A stretch of 64,000 nt of DNA from Candidatus Bipolaricaulis anaerobius. Its GTDB lineage: Bacteria; Bipolaricaulota; Bipolaricaulia; Bipolaricaulales; Bipolaricaulaceae. Each line of letters starts with the position of its first letter. Positions within the stretch are counted from its first letter, which is position 1. Below the pieces are notes generated by a model, which was not told the DNA's origin, searched no databases, and saw only the letters and a program-made list of their open reading frames with translations. Made by a program: the position numbers and the translations under genes. The DNA is taken from positions 868,001 through 932,000 of the forward strand of contig NZ_LS483254.1 in assembly GCF_900465355.1 (NCBI RefSeq). The letters run 5' to 3'. This document shows positions 42,335 to 50,524 of the stretch, piece after piece.

Positions 42335-42792
42335 CGCCTCCGCTCCGCCGCCCGAAGCACCGCCTCCACCACCTGCTCGTACCCCGTGCACCGGCACAGG
42401 TTCCCGGACAGATACTCCCGGACCTCGTCGGCGGTCGGGGAGGGGTTCTCCGCGAGGAGGGCCTGGGCGGCCATGATCAACCCCGGCGTGCAGAACCCGC
42501 ACTGAACGCCCGCGGTGGCGAGGAACGCCTCCTGCAACGGGTGGAGCTGGCCGGAGGCGGCGAGCCCCTCAATGGTGAGGACATCCCTCCCCTCCACCTG
42601 GATCGCCGCGGTGAGGCAGGAAAGGCGAGGCTTCCCATCCACGAGCACCGTGCATGCCCCACACTCCCCTTCTCCGCACCCCTCCTTCGTCCCCGTCAGG
42701 CCGAGGTCCTCGCGGAGGAGGTCAAGGAGCCGCCTCCCCGGCGGCACGTCCACCGTGACCGGGCGGCCGTTCACGCGGAACGAGAGGGTCAT
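42331..42792 (-). CDS. 2Fe-2S subunit of a molybdenum hydroxylase
   Basis: 153 residues. A plant-type ferredoxin cluster (GCGEGECGACTVLVDG, then LSCL) and the second cluster in the four-helix domain (CGFCTPGLIMAAQALL and GNLCRCTGYEQVVEAVL). This is the small chain of xanthine-dehydrogenase-type enzymes. Ends overlapping mocA (ATGA, 4 nt) and begins overlapping the threonine-synthase-like gene by 4 nt. A paralog with the same layout is on the opposite strand at 56324. Confidence 0.93.
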   Translation of the reverse strand: MTLSFRVNGRPVTVDVPPGRRLLDLLREDLGLTGTKEGCGEGECGACTVLVDGKPRLSCLTAAIQVEGRDVLTIEGLAASGQLHPLQEAFLATAGVQCGFCTPGLIMAAQALLAENPSPTADEVREYLSGNLCRCTGYEQVVEAVLRAAERRR

Positions 42793-44036
42793 CCCTCCAC
42801 CACCTTCGCCACCGCGGCGAGCGTGGGCGGGATGGCCCGTGGCATCTCCACCCCCCGCAGGGCGCCCTCGGGATCCTTGAGGCCGGAGCCAGTCACGAAC
42901 AGGACGACGCGGGAGCCGGGGGGGATCGTCCCCTCCCGCAGGAGGCGGAGGAGCCCGGCGTAGGGGGCGGCCCCAGATGGCTCCGCGAACACCCCCGTCC
43001 GGCGGGCCAACTCCTGCCCCGCGGCCACGATCTCCTCGTCGGTCACGGTCACGAACCCTCCGTCTGTCTCCGCAACGGCGAGCACGGCGCGCAGGGCGTC
43101 CTGGGGGTTCCCGACGCGGATCGAGTCGGCGATCGTCTCCGCTCCCTCCGCGGCGGGGAGGACCGGCTTCCCCTCCCGGTAGCGGGCGAAGGCGTGGGCG
43201 ATCGCCGCCGCGCCAGCCGCCTGAACCCCGTACACCCGGGGCGCCCGCTCGGCAAGCCCCACCTTGACCAATTCCTGAAACCCCTTGGCGATCCCCGCCA
43301 CCACCGCCCCGTCGCCCGCCGCGACGAGGGCGAAGTCGGGCAGGTCGCAGTGCAGCTCCTCCCCCACCTCGAGGGCTCCCGTCTTGTTCCCCTCGACGAC
43401 CATCGGGTTCTGCCCGTCGGAACGGTTGTACCACCGGAACCGGTCCGCCGCCTGGACCGCAAGGCCGTAGGCCTCGTCGTACGTTCCCTCCACCGGGAAC
43501 ACGGTCGCCCCGAACGCGAGGAGTTGGGCGAGCTTGGCCCGGGGGGCAGCCTGGGGGACGAAGATGGAGCACGGGATCCCCGCCGCGGCGCAGAACCCGG
43601 CGGTGGACGTGGCCGCGTTCCCGGTGGAAGCGCACACGAGCGCCCCCCGCCCGAGCATCCGCGCCGCGGCGATCGTGACCGCGGTGCCCCGATCCTTGCA
43701 CGAGGCGGTGGGGTTGGCCGTATCGTCCTTCACCCACAGGGAACCGAGGCCGAGCTCTGCAGCGAGGGTGGGGCAGGCGTAGAGCGGCGTCCACCCCGCC
43801 CGCAACGGTACACCGTACTCCGCGGCGAGGGGGAGGAGGGGCTCGTACCGCCACAGGGAGAACCGTCGCCCCGCGGCGAACGCCCTCGGATCGAGGCGCC
43901 GACGGAGGGCGCGGTAGTCGTAGAGGACGTCGAGCGCGCCGGCCACCGCTCCGCAGCGGGGACAGACGTGATCCACGGTCCACGGCGCGTACTCCCGCCC
44001 GCAGGTCAGGCAGCGGAAGGCGATCGGTTCACCCAT
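42789..44036 (-). CDS. threonine synthase-like PLP enzyme in the purine row
   Basis: 415 residues. An N-terminal zinc ribbon (CLTCGREYAPWTVDHVCPRC) is typical of archaeal/actinobacterial threonine synthases. Fold II PLP core: WVKDDTANPTASCKDRGTA with the PLP Lys, STGNAATSTAG (PLP phosphate loop), GDGAVVAG and SGAAP. By sequence it is ThrC. By place it sits inside a gene row (ygfK upstream, 2Fe-2S subunit downstream) whose counterpart in other anaerobes contains a PLP lyase (YgeX, diaminopropionate ammonia-lyase), so it may have that task here. Overlaps ygfK by 8 nt. Confidence 0.75.
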   Translation of the reverse strand: MGEPIAFRCLTCGREYAPWTVDHVCPRCGAVAGALDVLYDYRALRRRLDPRAFAAGRRFSLWRYEPLLPLAAEYGVPLRAGWTPLYACPTLAAELGLGSLWVKDDTANPTASCKDRGTAVTIAAARMLGRGALVCASTGNAATSTAGFCAAAGIPCSIFVPQAAPRAKLAQLLAFGATVFPVEGTYDEAYGLAVQAADRFRWYNRSDGQNPMVVEGNKTGALEVGEELHCDLPDFALVAAGDGAVVAGIAKGFQELVKVGLAERAPRVYGVQAAGAAAIAHAFARYREGKPVLPAAEGAETIADSIRVGNPQDALRAVLAVAETDGGFVTVTDEEIVAAGQELARRTGVFAEPSGAAPYAGLLRLLREGTIPPGSRVVLFVTGSGLKDPEGALRGVEMPRAIPPTLAAVAKVVEG

Positions 44037-47000
44037 CGGCCCCCCCTCGGATCAGGAACGAAAGCGAGCCCGTCACCCCACGGAGGAGGACGAGCATCTC
44101 CGCGGCCGGCCGCAGCGACCTCTCCCCGGAGAACGGCTGCTTCAGGGTCTGCTCCCGCACGCGGATGTCCGGCGTGAAGGCCACGGTCACGAAGGGGTCC
44201 TCGAACATCATCCCCCCCTCCTCCACCGCGAGGGTGGACTCGATCCCTCCCTCCCGACGGCGGACCGACCCGTGGCGGATGAAAAAGGCGGGACCTGCGT
44301 CACGGGCGAACGCCTCCTCGTCCAGGAACAGGCGGGGCTTATCGCGGTACGGCTTCCCATTGTGGACGCAGAACGTGGCGCAGTTCCCGCACTCGTTGCA
44401 CAGGTCGTCCAGGTGGACGATCTGCCGCCCCTGCCGGACCTCGAACGCCTCCTCCCTCACGGCCACGAGCGTGCCGTGGCGACAGGCGAGGACGGGGAGC
44501 GCCCACCGCAGGGGGTCCACCGCATAGGCGAGGTTACTTCGGTTCGGGCAGACCTCGACGCACTTGTCGCAGAACGTCGCGCACTGAACACAGCGGCTCG
44601 CCTCAGCCCGCGCCTCCTCCGCGCCGAGGGTCGCCTCGACGAGGTCGAACCCCGTGCGCCGTTCCCGCGGGAGCACGGCCGGACTGCGGCGGGGGAGGAT
44701 CCGCGCCCGCGCCCGTTTGGCCCGTCCCATCTCGTCCCGGGAGAGGGTCAGTCTTGGGGCCGGCCATGACCGGAACGGGATCCCGATCTCCCGGCAGATC
44801 GCGGCCGCCGCGCGCCGACCGTCGGCACAGGCCGCGACGATCGTCGCCGGGCCCCGCACCGCGTCCCCTCCCGCGTACACGCGCGTCGGCCCGGCGGCCC
44901 CCGTCTCCGGATCGGCGGCGATTCGCCCGTCCTTTCCAATTTGGATCCGGCTCCCAGCGAGAAACCCCATCTCCGGGCGTTGGCCCACGGCGACGAGGAC
45001 CGCCCCCGCCGGGACCTCGAATCCGCTTCCCGGAACGGGGATTGGGCTCCGCCGTCCGTCTGGCCCGGGCGCGCCGAGGGTCGTCCTCACACAGGCCACC
45101 CCCACCACCCGGCCGGAGCGGCGCACAATGTGCTCGGGGGAAACGAGCTCGAGGAGGGCATTCCCCTCGGCGAGGAGGTCCTCCACCTCCTCCCACTCGG
45201 CGGGCATCTCCGCCCGGCTGCGGCGGTAGAGGACGGTCACCGGCTGCCCAGTCAGGCGGTGGGCGGTCCGCGCCGCGTCCATCGCCGTGTTCCCCCCTCC
45301 GATGACAACGACGGGGGAGCCGAGCGCGGGTTCCCTCCCTGCGGCCACGGCACGGAGGAAGGAGAGGGCTCCCCACACCCCCTCCCCCTCCTCGCCCGCG
45401 ATCCCAAGCTTCGCCTCCCCTTGGAACCCGCACCCCACATACACCGCGGCGAACCCGTCATCGAGGAGCCCCTCCGGTGGCCCCGCGACCGGGTGGTCGA
45501 GGACGATCTCCACCCCGAGGTCCCGGATCCGTTGAATGTCCGCTCCCACCACCGACCGCGGAAGCCGGAACGGCGGGGCGAGGCGAAGCATTCCCCCTGG
45601 TTCGCCGTCCTTCTCGAACACCGTGACGCGAACCCCGCTCAGGGAAAGGAAGTACGCCGCGGAGAGCCCGGATGGACCGCTCCCCACAATCGCCACCTTG
45701 CGGCCGGTGGCGGGCGCTGGCGAAGGGAGGACGGGGGCCCCCCCCCGTTCAACCGCGAACCGCTTCAGGGCACGGATCCCTACCGCCTGTTCGTAGTTAT
45801 TCCGCGTGCAGCGGCGCTCGCAGGGGTGGGGGCAGGCGTAGCCCGTCACGCCGGGGAGGGGATTCTGGTTCAGGATCCCCGCCAGAGCCTCCCCGGCTGC
45901 GCCGCGGGCGATGCGGCACGCGTAGCTCGGGACGTCCTGGCCGATCGGGCACGCCTCCGTGCACGGGGCGGTGATGCAGTCGAAGAGGGCGAGCCCCGAC
46001 GTGACCTTGGGCAAGCCGTCCGGGAAGTAGCCCTTCCGGTACCGCGGCGCGGCGAGGGCCTCCTCCGCGGCCCGATCGAGGGCTGCGAGCTTGTTCTGCG
46101 CCAGCTCGTCCAGGTTCCGCGCCCGGCGGGCGCGCATTGCCCCTTCCAGGTTCTCCAGCCACCCGCCGAGGCGGGCGTACCCCCCTGGCTTGAGGAGGTC
46201 GGACGCCGCGGTGACGGTGCGGGCCCCACAGGCGAGGATCGTTGGGACGTTCACGCTATCGGCCCCTCCAGCGTAGGACACGGCGAGATCGCCCTCAAAC
46301 TCCCGGGCGAGGCGCCGGAAGAGGGCCATCGTGATCGGGTACAGGGCCCGCCCGGACATGTAGACCTCGTCCCCGGGAAGGGTTCGCTTGTGGTTGGCCA
46401 TGGCCAGGGTGTTGGAGAGCTTGACCCCGAAGGTCAGCCCTTCCCGGCCGGCCACTCCGTCGAGGGCCGTGATGAGCTCCACCGCCCGGTCGTACGGAAG
46501 GTCATGGCCGAACACGCGGTCCGGGATCGCGATCTCCCGGAACCCAAGGCGATCATGGAGGATCCCGAGCACCTCCTCCTTGCCGAGGAGGGTCGGGTTC
46601 AGCTTGACGAACGTGTGGAGGCCCCGCTCCACGAGGAGGTGACGCCCGATCTTCTCGATCTCGTCAGGTGGGCAGCCGTGCATCGTGGACAGGGTCACGT
46701 TGTCCGTGATCCGGGATGGGATCTCGATCTCGGCGAAACGCGGGAAGTTCCTCCGCAGGGTCCGGCGCAACTCCGCGATCTCCGGCGACGCATCGGTCAG
46801 GCGGTCCATGAACGCGGCCATGCGCGGGCTCCGAATCCCCTCAAGGTCATAGCCCACGCTCATGTTGAACACCGTCCCCACCGGGCCAGGGAACCCGAGG
46901 GCGTGGTGGAGGACGTGGATGAGGACCCAGGCCTTCACGTACTCGCCCGCGGACTGGTCGAGCTTGAGCTCCTGGGACCACTCCACGTTGTACCCCTCGT

Positions 47001-47310
47001 CCGCCATGTCAATGCACGGGCGGGGGATCTGGAGCTCGTCGTTGGCTTGCACCGTCTTCAGCTCGATGAACCTCCCCCCACAGAGCCAGGAGGCGACGAT
47101 GTTCTGGGCGAGCTGGGTGTGGGGGCCGGCGGCGGGGCCGATCGGCGTCGCCAGGGGATGGCCGACGAACTCCCCGCGGTACGGGGCATCGGCCCGGGGG
47201 ACGTGGAACAAGGACCGCGGGATCCCGAAGATGGCATCCTTCTCCTTGAGCTCGCCGAGGGCCCATCGGAGGAGATCCTCGAACGGCTGGACCCTCATCC
47301 GATCAGACAT
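44029..47310 (-). CDS. ygfK: YgfK-type flavin/Fe-S reductase of the purine cluster
   Basis: 1093 residues. The N-terminal part is a dihydroorotate/dihydropyrimidine-dehydrogenase-like TIM barrel (ATPIGPAAGPHTQLAQNIV, RFIELKTVQANDELQIPR). Then come a GltD-like 4Fe-4S region (CPIGQDVPSYACRIARG, CPHPCERRCTR), an FAD loop KVAIVGSGPSGLSAAYFLS and an NAD loop VVVIGGGNTAMDAAR. Two ferredoxin clusters follow at the C-terminus (CVQCATFCDKCVEVCPN, CNECGNCATFC). All domains of the E. coli YgfK (once called selenate reductase subunit) are present. In the known anaerobic purine pathway it is an electron-transfer reductase. 9 nt after ssnA. Confidence 0.93.
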   Translation of the reverse strand: MSDRMRVQPFEDLLRWALGELKEKDAIFGIPRSLFHVPRADAPYRGEFVGHPLATPIGPAAGPHTQLAQNIVASWLCGGRFIELKTVQANDELQIPRPCIDMADEGYNVEWSQELKLDQSAGEYVKAWVLIHVLHHALGFPGPVGTVFNMSVGYDLEGIRSPRMAAFMDRLTDASPEIAELRRTLRRNFPRFAEIEIPSRITDNVTLSTMHGCPPDEIEKIGRHLLVERGLHTFVKLNPTLLGKEEVLGILHDRLGFREIAIPDRVFGHDLPYDRAVELITALDGVAGREGLTFGVKLSNTLAMANHKRTLPGDEVYMSGRALYPITMALFRRLAREFEGDLAVSYAGGADSVNVPTILACGARTVTAASDLLKPGGYARLGGWLENLEGAMRARRARNLDELAQNKLAALDRAAEEALAAPRYRKGYFPDGLPKVTSGLALFDCITAPCTEACPIGQDVPSYACRIARGAAGEALAGILNQNPLPGVTGYACPHPCERRCTRNNYEQAVGIRALKRFAVERGGAPVLPSPAPATGRKVAIVGSGPSGLSAAYFLSLSGVRVTVFEKDGEPGGMLRLAPPFRLPRSVVGADIQRIRDLGVEIVLDHPVAGPPEGLLDDGFAAVYVGCGFQGEAKLGIAGEEGEGVWGALSFLRAVAAGREPALGSPVVVIGGGNTAMDAARTAHRLTGQPVTVLYRRSRAEMPAEWEEVEDLLAEGNALLELVSPEHIVRRSGRVVGVACVRTTLGAPGPDGRRSPIPVPGSGFEVPAGAVLVAVGQRPEMGFLAGSRIQIGKDGRIAADPETGAAGPTRVYAGGDAVRGPATIVAACADGRRAAAAICREIGIPFRSWPAPRLTLSRDEMGRAKRARARILPRRSPAVLPRERRTGFDLVEATLGAEEARAEASRCVQCATFCDKCVEVCPNRSNLAYAVDPLRWALPVLACRHGTLVAVREEAFEVRQGRQIVHLDDLCNECGNCATFCVHNGKPYRDKPRLFLDEEAFARDAGPAFFIRHGSVRRREGGIESTLAVEEGGMMFEDPFVTVAFTPDIRVREQTLKQPFSGERSLRPAAEMLVLLRGVTGSLSFLIRGGADG

Positions 47311-47319
47311 GCCTCGCCC

Positions 47320-48639
47320 CTACACGCGCGCCCACAGCCGCTCCGCGGCGCCCCGGGCAATCGCGAGGGCCGCCGTTTCGTCCAGTCCCAGGACCTGCCC
47401 CTCCCGGAGGCGCACCTCCCCGCCCACGATCACCGCCCACGGCCGCAGCCCCTCGTTGATCGAGCCGAACAGGAGGTGGGCAAGGAGGTTCCCCGCGTCG
47501 AGGGGGGTCGGCGGGTCGTAGTCCCACACCACGAGGTCGGCCGCGTAGCCCGGGGCCAGTTTCCCCAACGGGACCCCGAACGCGCGTTCGGCGAGGGCGT
47601 AGTTGTGGTGGACGAGGGAGAGAAGGGCGGGATCCCCAAGCGCCGTCGGATCGCCCGTGACGTGGTGCGCGAGCAGCCGCGCCGCGAGGAGCTCCCCCAC
47701 GATGTCACATCCGAACCCGTCCGTTCCGATCCCGACCCGGACCCCGCGGGCGAGCATCGCCCCCACCTGGGCCGCCCCCACCGCGTTGTTCATGTTCGAG
47801 CGCGGGTTGTGGATCACGCTCGCCGGCCGCTGGGCGAGGAGGGCGAGCTCGGCCCCCGCGAGGTGGACCCCATGGATGAGGAGCGTCCCCTCGGTGAGGA
47901 TCCCGAACCGATCCAGCCTCTCTGCGGTGCGAACACCGTGTTGGTGGAGGGCGTCCAGCGGGTCCTCCTTCCCCTCGGCGAGGTGGATGTGGAACGGAAG
48001 CTTGAGGGGAGCAGCCGCCTCCCCCGCGCGGGTGAGGGTCTCATCGGAGAGGGTGAACGAGGCGTGGAGCCCCATGTGGGCAGCGAAGTGCCCCCCCTCC
48101 CTCTCCTCACGGGCGAACCGGACGTTCTCCGCGATCCCCTCCTCGCGCTCCCTCTCCCCGCCGCGGTCCGTGACCTCGTAGCAGAGGTCGGCCCGCAGCC
48201 CGACCTGGGAGATGGCCCGTTTGAGCTGGGAGAGCGACCCCGCGATCGCGGCCGGAGACGCATGGTGGTCGAACAGGGACGTCACCCCGCACCGGAGATG
48301 GCCCACTGCCCCCACGAGCGCCGACTGGTAGACCGTGTCCAGGTCGAGGGCCCGGTCGAGCTTCCACCACAGCTGGTCCAGGATCTCCCGGAACGAATGG
48401 GGGGAGAAGTGAGGGAGGGGCATCCCCCGAGCGAGGGACGAGTAGAGGTGAGCGTGAGCGTTGACGAGACCGGGGGTGACGAGGCGCCCCCCCGCATCGA
48501 TCCGCTCAGCCCCCGCGACCTCCGGCGCTGGGCCAGAGCTTGTCGCCGCGATCCTATCTCCCTCGATGAGGAGGTACCCGGAGGGGTGGCACGTCCCCCC
48601 CAGGTCGGCAATCCGCGCCCGTTCGATGATCAAGGCCAT
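47320..48639 (-). CDS. ssnA: SsnA-type amidohydrolase
   Basis: 439 residues from ATG 48639. Metallo-dependent hydrolase: metal motif TPGLVNAHAHLYSSLARG, middle LPFHIHLAEG, LIHGVHL and Asp in GIGTDGFGCDIVGEL. This is the SsnA group, close to guanine deaminase and ring-opening hydrolases, and is always near ygfK. No Shine-Dalgarno; TACACT ends 6 nt before ATG, so a leaderless transcript from inside the gap is possible. 40 nt after ade. Confidence 0.92.
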   Translation of the reverse strand: MALIIERARIADLGGTCHPSGYLLIEGDRIAATSSGPAPEVAGAERIDAGGRLVTPGLVNAHAHLYSSLARGMPLPHFSPHSFREILDQLWWKLDRALDLDTVYQSALVGAVGHLRCGVTSLFDHHASPAAIAGSLSQLKRAISQVGLRADLCYEVTDRGGEREREEGIAENVRFAREEREGGHFAAHMGLHASFTLSDETLTRAGEAAAPLKLPFHIHLAEGKEDPLDALHQHGVRTAERLDRFGILTEGTLLIHGVHLAGAELALLAQRPASVIHNPRSNMNNAVGAAQVGAMLARGVRVGIGTDGFGCDIVGELLAARLLAHHVTGDPTALGDPALLSLVHHNYALAERAFGVPLGKLAPGYAADLVVWDYDPPTPLDAGNLLAHLLFGSINEGLRPWAVIVGGEVRLREGQVLGLDETAALAIARGAAERLWARV

Positions 48640-48645
48640 GCCACA

Positions 48646-48674
48646 AGTGTACCGGCTCCCCTTGCAGGGACCAA
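48646..48674 (-). promoter_or_regulatory. candidate internal promoter for ssnA (leaderless geometry)
   Basis: Minus strand: TTGGTC (48674-48669), 17-bp spacer, TACACT (48651-48646), ending 6 nt before ATG 48639. The -35 matches at only three positions. Confidence 0.4.
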
Positions 48675-48679
48675 CGGCC

Positions 48680-50470
48680 TCACCCCTCCCGGAACAGGGG
48701 GATCGTGGAACCGGATTCCACGTCCACAAGTCCCTGATCCGTGAGGCGGAGGGCGGGGATCACGGGCAGCGCGAGGAGGGAAAGGGTCATGAACGCGTTG
48801 GTGAGCGTACATCCACACCGGCGGAGGCCTTCGTGGAGGGCATCCATCCCCTGCGCCACCTCCTCGGCCGACCCGGTGGAGAGGAGCCCGGCAATGGGGA
48901 GGGGGATCCACGCCAACACTTCCTCGCCCCGGACGAGGCACACCCCCCCGCCTTCCTCCGCCACTTGGTTCCCCGCGCGGGCCATCGCCTCCCGATCGGT
49001 GCCGACGACGAGGAGGTTGTGGCTGTCATGGGCGACCGTGCTCGCCAGGGCGCACCCGGCGGCGAGGCCCAACCCCCGCACGAACCCCTGCCCGATCCGG
49101 CCGCTACGCTGATGCCGTTCGACCACCGCGGCGTACGCCACGTCGGGGACGAGCTCGACCGTCCCCTCGCGCACGGGGAGGCTCATCGTCACAGCGCGGG
49201 TCGGGGCCTGGTTCTCGATGACCTCGATTGCCCATACCTCGACTTCCCTGTCGGGGGCCCCTACGGCGAAGTCGGCCGCGACGAGGGGACGGGCGAGCCG
49301 CACCGTGTTCTTTGCCCACGCCGGCTGGGGGAGGGAGGCAAAGGGGTGGACGGCTGTCCGTCCCTCGTCCACGACCTCCCCCCCCGCGATCACCATGTCA
49401 ACGGAGAACCGGCCGAGGTCGGGCACGAGGAGGATATCGGCCCAGCGCCCCGGCGCGATCGCGCCCACGTCCCGCGCCACCCCGAAGTGCTCAGCTGTGT
49501 TCAACGTGGCCATCTGGATCGCGACCACCGGGGGGATCCCTGCCTCGATCGTCAGGCGCACCACCTCGTCCATATGGCCGTGGGAGAGGATCGTCTCCGC
49601 ATGACGGTCATCGGTGCAGAGGAGGACGTGGCGGAGGTCGATCCCCGCCTCGCACACCCCGCGCACCCCCGCCAGGAGATCCTGCCAGGCTGAACCCTGG
49701 CGGAGGATGGCCCGCATCCCCTGCCGAACCCGGGCCAGGGCATCCTCAGGCCGCGTCCCCTCGTGGCAGTCGGCCGGCCCCCCCGCAGCGTAGGCGTGGA
49801 AGGTCGGTCCCAGATCGGGCGATGCGTAATGCCCCCCCACGACCTTCCCCGCTGCCAGGGCGGAGGCGATCTTCGCGTGGACCACCTCGTCCCCCGCGAC
49901 CACCCCGGGGTAGTTCATCACCTCTCCCAGGCCGACGACCTCCGGCCAGCGGAGCGCCTCCGCCACCTCCTCCGGGCCGAGGGCAGCCCCGGCCGTCTCC
50001 AAGCCCGGCGCGGCGGGGACACACGACGGGACCTGGCCGTAGACCCGGAGCGGGGTCCCCTGCGCCCCGTCGAGGATGAGCCGCACCCCGCGGAGCCCGA
50101 GGACGTTCGCGATCTCGTGCGGATCAGCGAACACGCCCGTCGTCCCGTGGGGGAGGACGGCCCGGGCGAACTCGGACACGGTGAGCATCGAGCTCTCGAT
50201 GTGGACATGCGCATCGAGGAGGCCGGGGACGAGGTACCGGCCCCGGGCGGGGATGACCCGCGTCGACGGGCCGATCAGCGCCTTCGCGTTCGGCCCGCAG
50301 TAGGCGATACGGCCCTCCACCACAGCGATATCCGTGTGGTCAAGGATCTCGCCGGAGTGCACGTTCACCCACCGGCCGTCGCGGACCACGAGGTCCGCCG
50401 GGCGACGCCCCATCGCCACCGCCACGAGATCCCGCGTCACTTCATGGAGAGGCCTGCGGGAGCCGTTCAT
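48680..50470 (-). CDS. ade: adenine deaminase
   Basis: Converts adenine to hypoxanthine and ammonia. 596 residues, normal for the two-metal AdeC type. N-terminal VPGLLDAHVHIESSML and PHGTTGVFADPHEIANV, the metal-site region GEVMNYPGVVAGDE, CTDDRHAETILSHGHMD, and the C-terminal adenine-deaminase domain with HDSHNLLVVGTD. Fed by the importer encoded before it and by the enzymes after it (hypoxanthine to xanthine by the molybdenum hydroxylase). A hairpin with T-tail lies directly before its start. Confidence 0.95.
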   Translation of the reverse strand: MNGSRRPLHEVTRDLVAVAMGRRPADLVVRDGRWVNVHSGEILDHTDIAVVEGRIAYCGPNAKALIGPSTRVIPARGRYLVPGLLDAHVHIESSMLTVSEFARAVLPHGTTGVFADPHEIANVLGLRGVRLILDGAQGTPLRVYGQVPSCVPAAPGLETAGAALGPEEVAEALRWPEVVGLGEVMNYPGVVAGDEVVHAKIASALAAGKVVGGHYASPDLGPTFHAYAAGGPADCHEGTRPEDALARVRQGMRAILRQGSAWQDLLAGVRGVCEAGIDLRHVLLCTDDRHAETILSHGHMDEVVRLTIEAGIPPVVAIQMATLNTAEHFGVARDVGAIAPGRWADILLVPDLGRFSVDMVIAGGEVVDEGRTAVHPFASLPQPAWAKNTVRLARPLVAADFAVGAPDREVEVWAIEVIENQAPTRAVTMSLPVREGTVELVPDVAYAAVVERHQRSGRIGQGFVRGLGLAAGCALASTVAHDSHNLLVVGTDREAMARAGNQVAEEGGGVCLVRGEEVLAWIPLPIAGLLSTGSAEEVAQGMDALHEGLRRCGCTLTNAFMTLSLLALPVIPALRLTDQGLVDVESGSTIPLFREG

Positions 50471-50504
50471 GATAGGAAAGAGGGGCGGCCACCGCGGCCG
50501 CCCC
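50471..50504 (-). terminator. intrinsic terminator/attenuator between binding protein and ade
   Basis: Minus strand: 9-bp perfect GC stem (GGGGCGGCC/GGCCGCCCC, 50482-50504, 5-nt loop) followed by tctttcctatc. It ends right at the ade start and is read after the binding-protein gene, so part of the mRNA would stop here and the importer would be made in excess over the enzymes. Confidence 0.65.
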
Positions 50505-50524
50505 CCACACCCGCGTCACGCCCC

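Noticed and set aside
44941-48744. 1267-codon open frame antisense to ygfK and ssnA
   Set aside because: Stop-free because of very high GC. Pro/Arg/His-rich, no domain, while the opposite strand has full YgfK and SsnA motifs.
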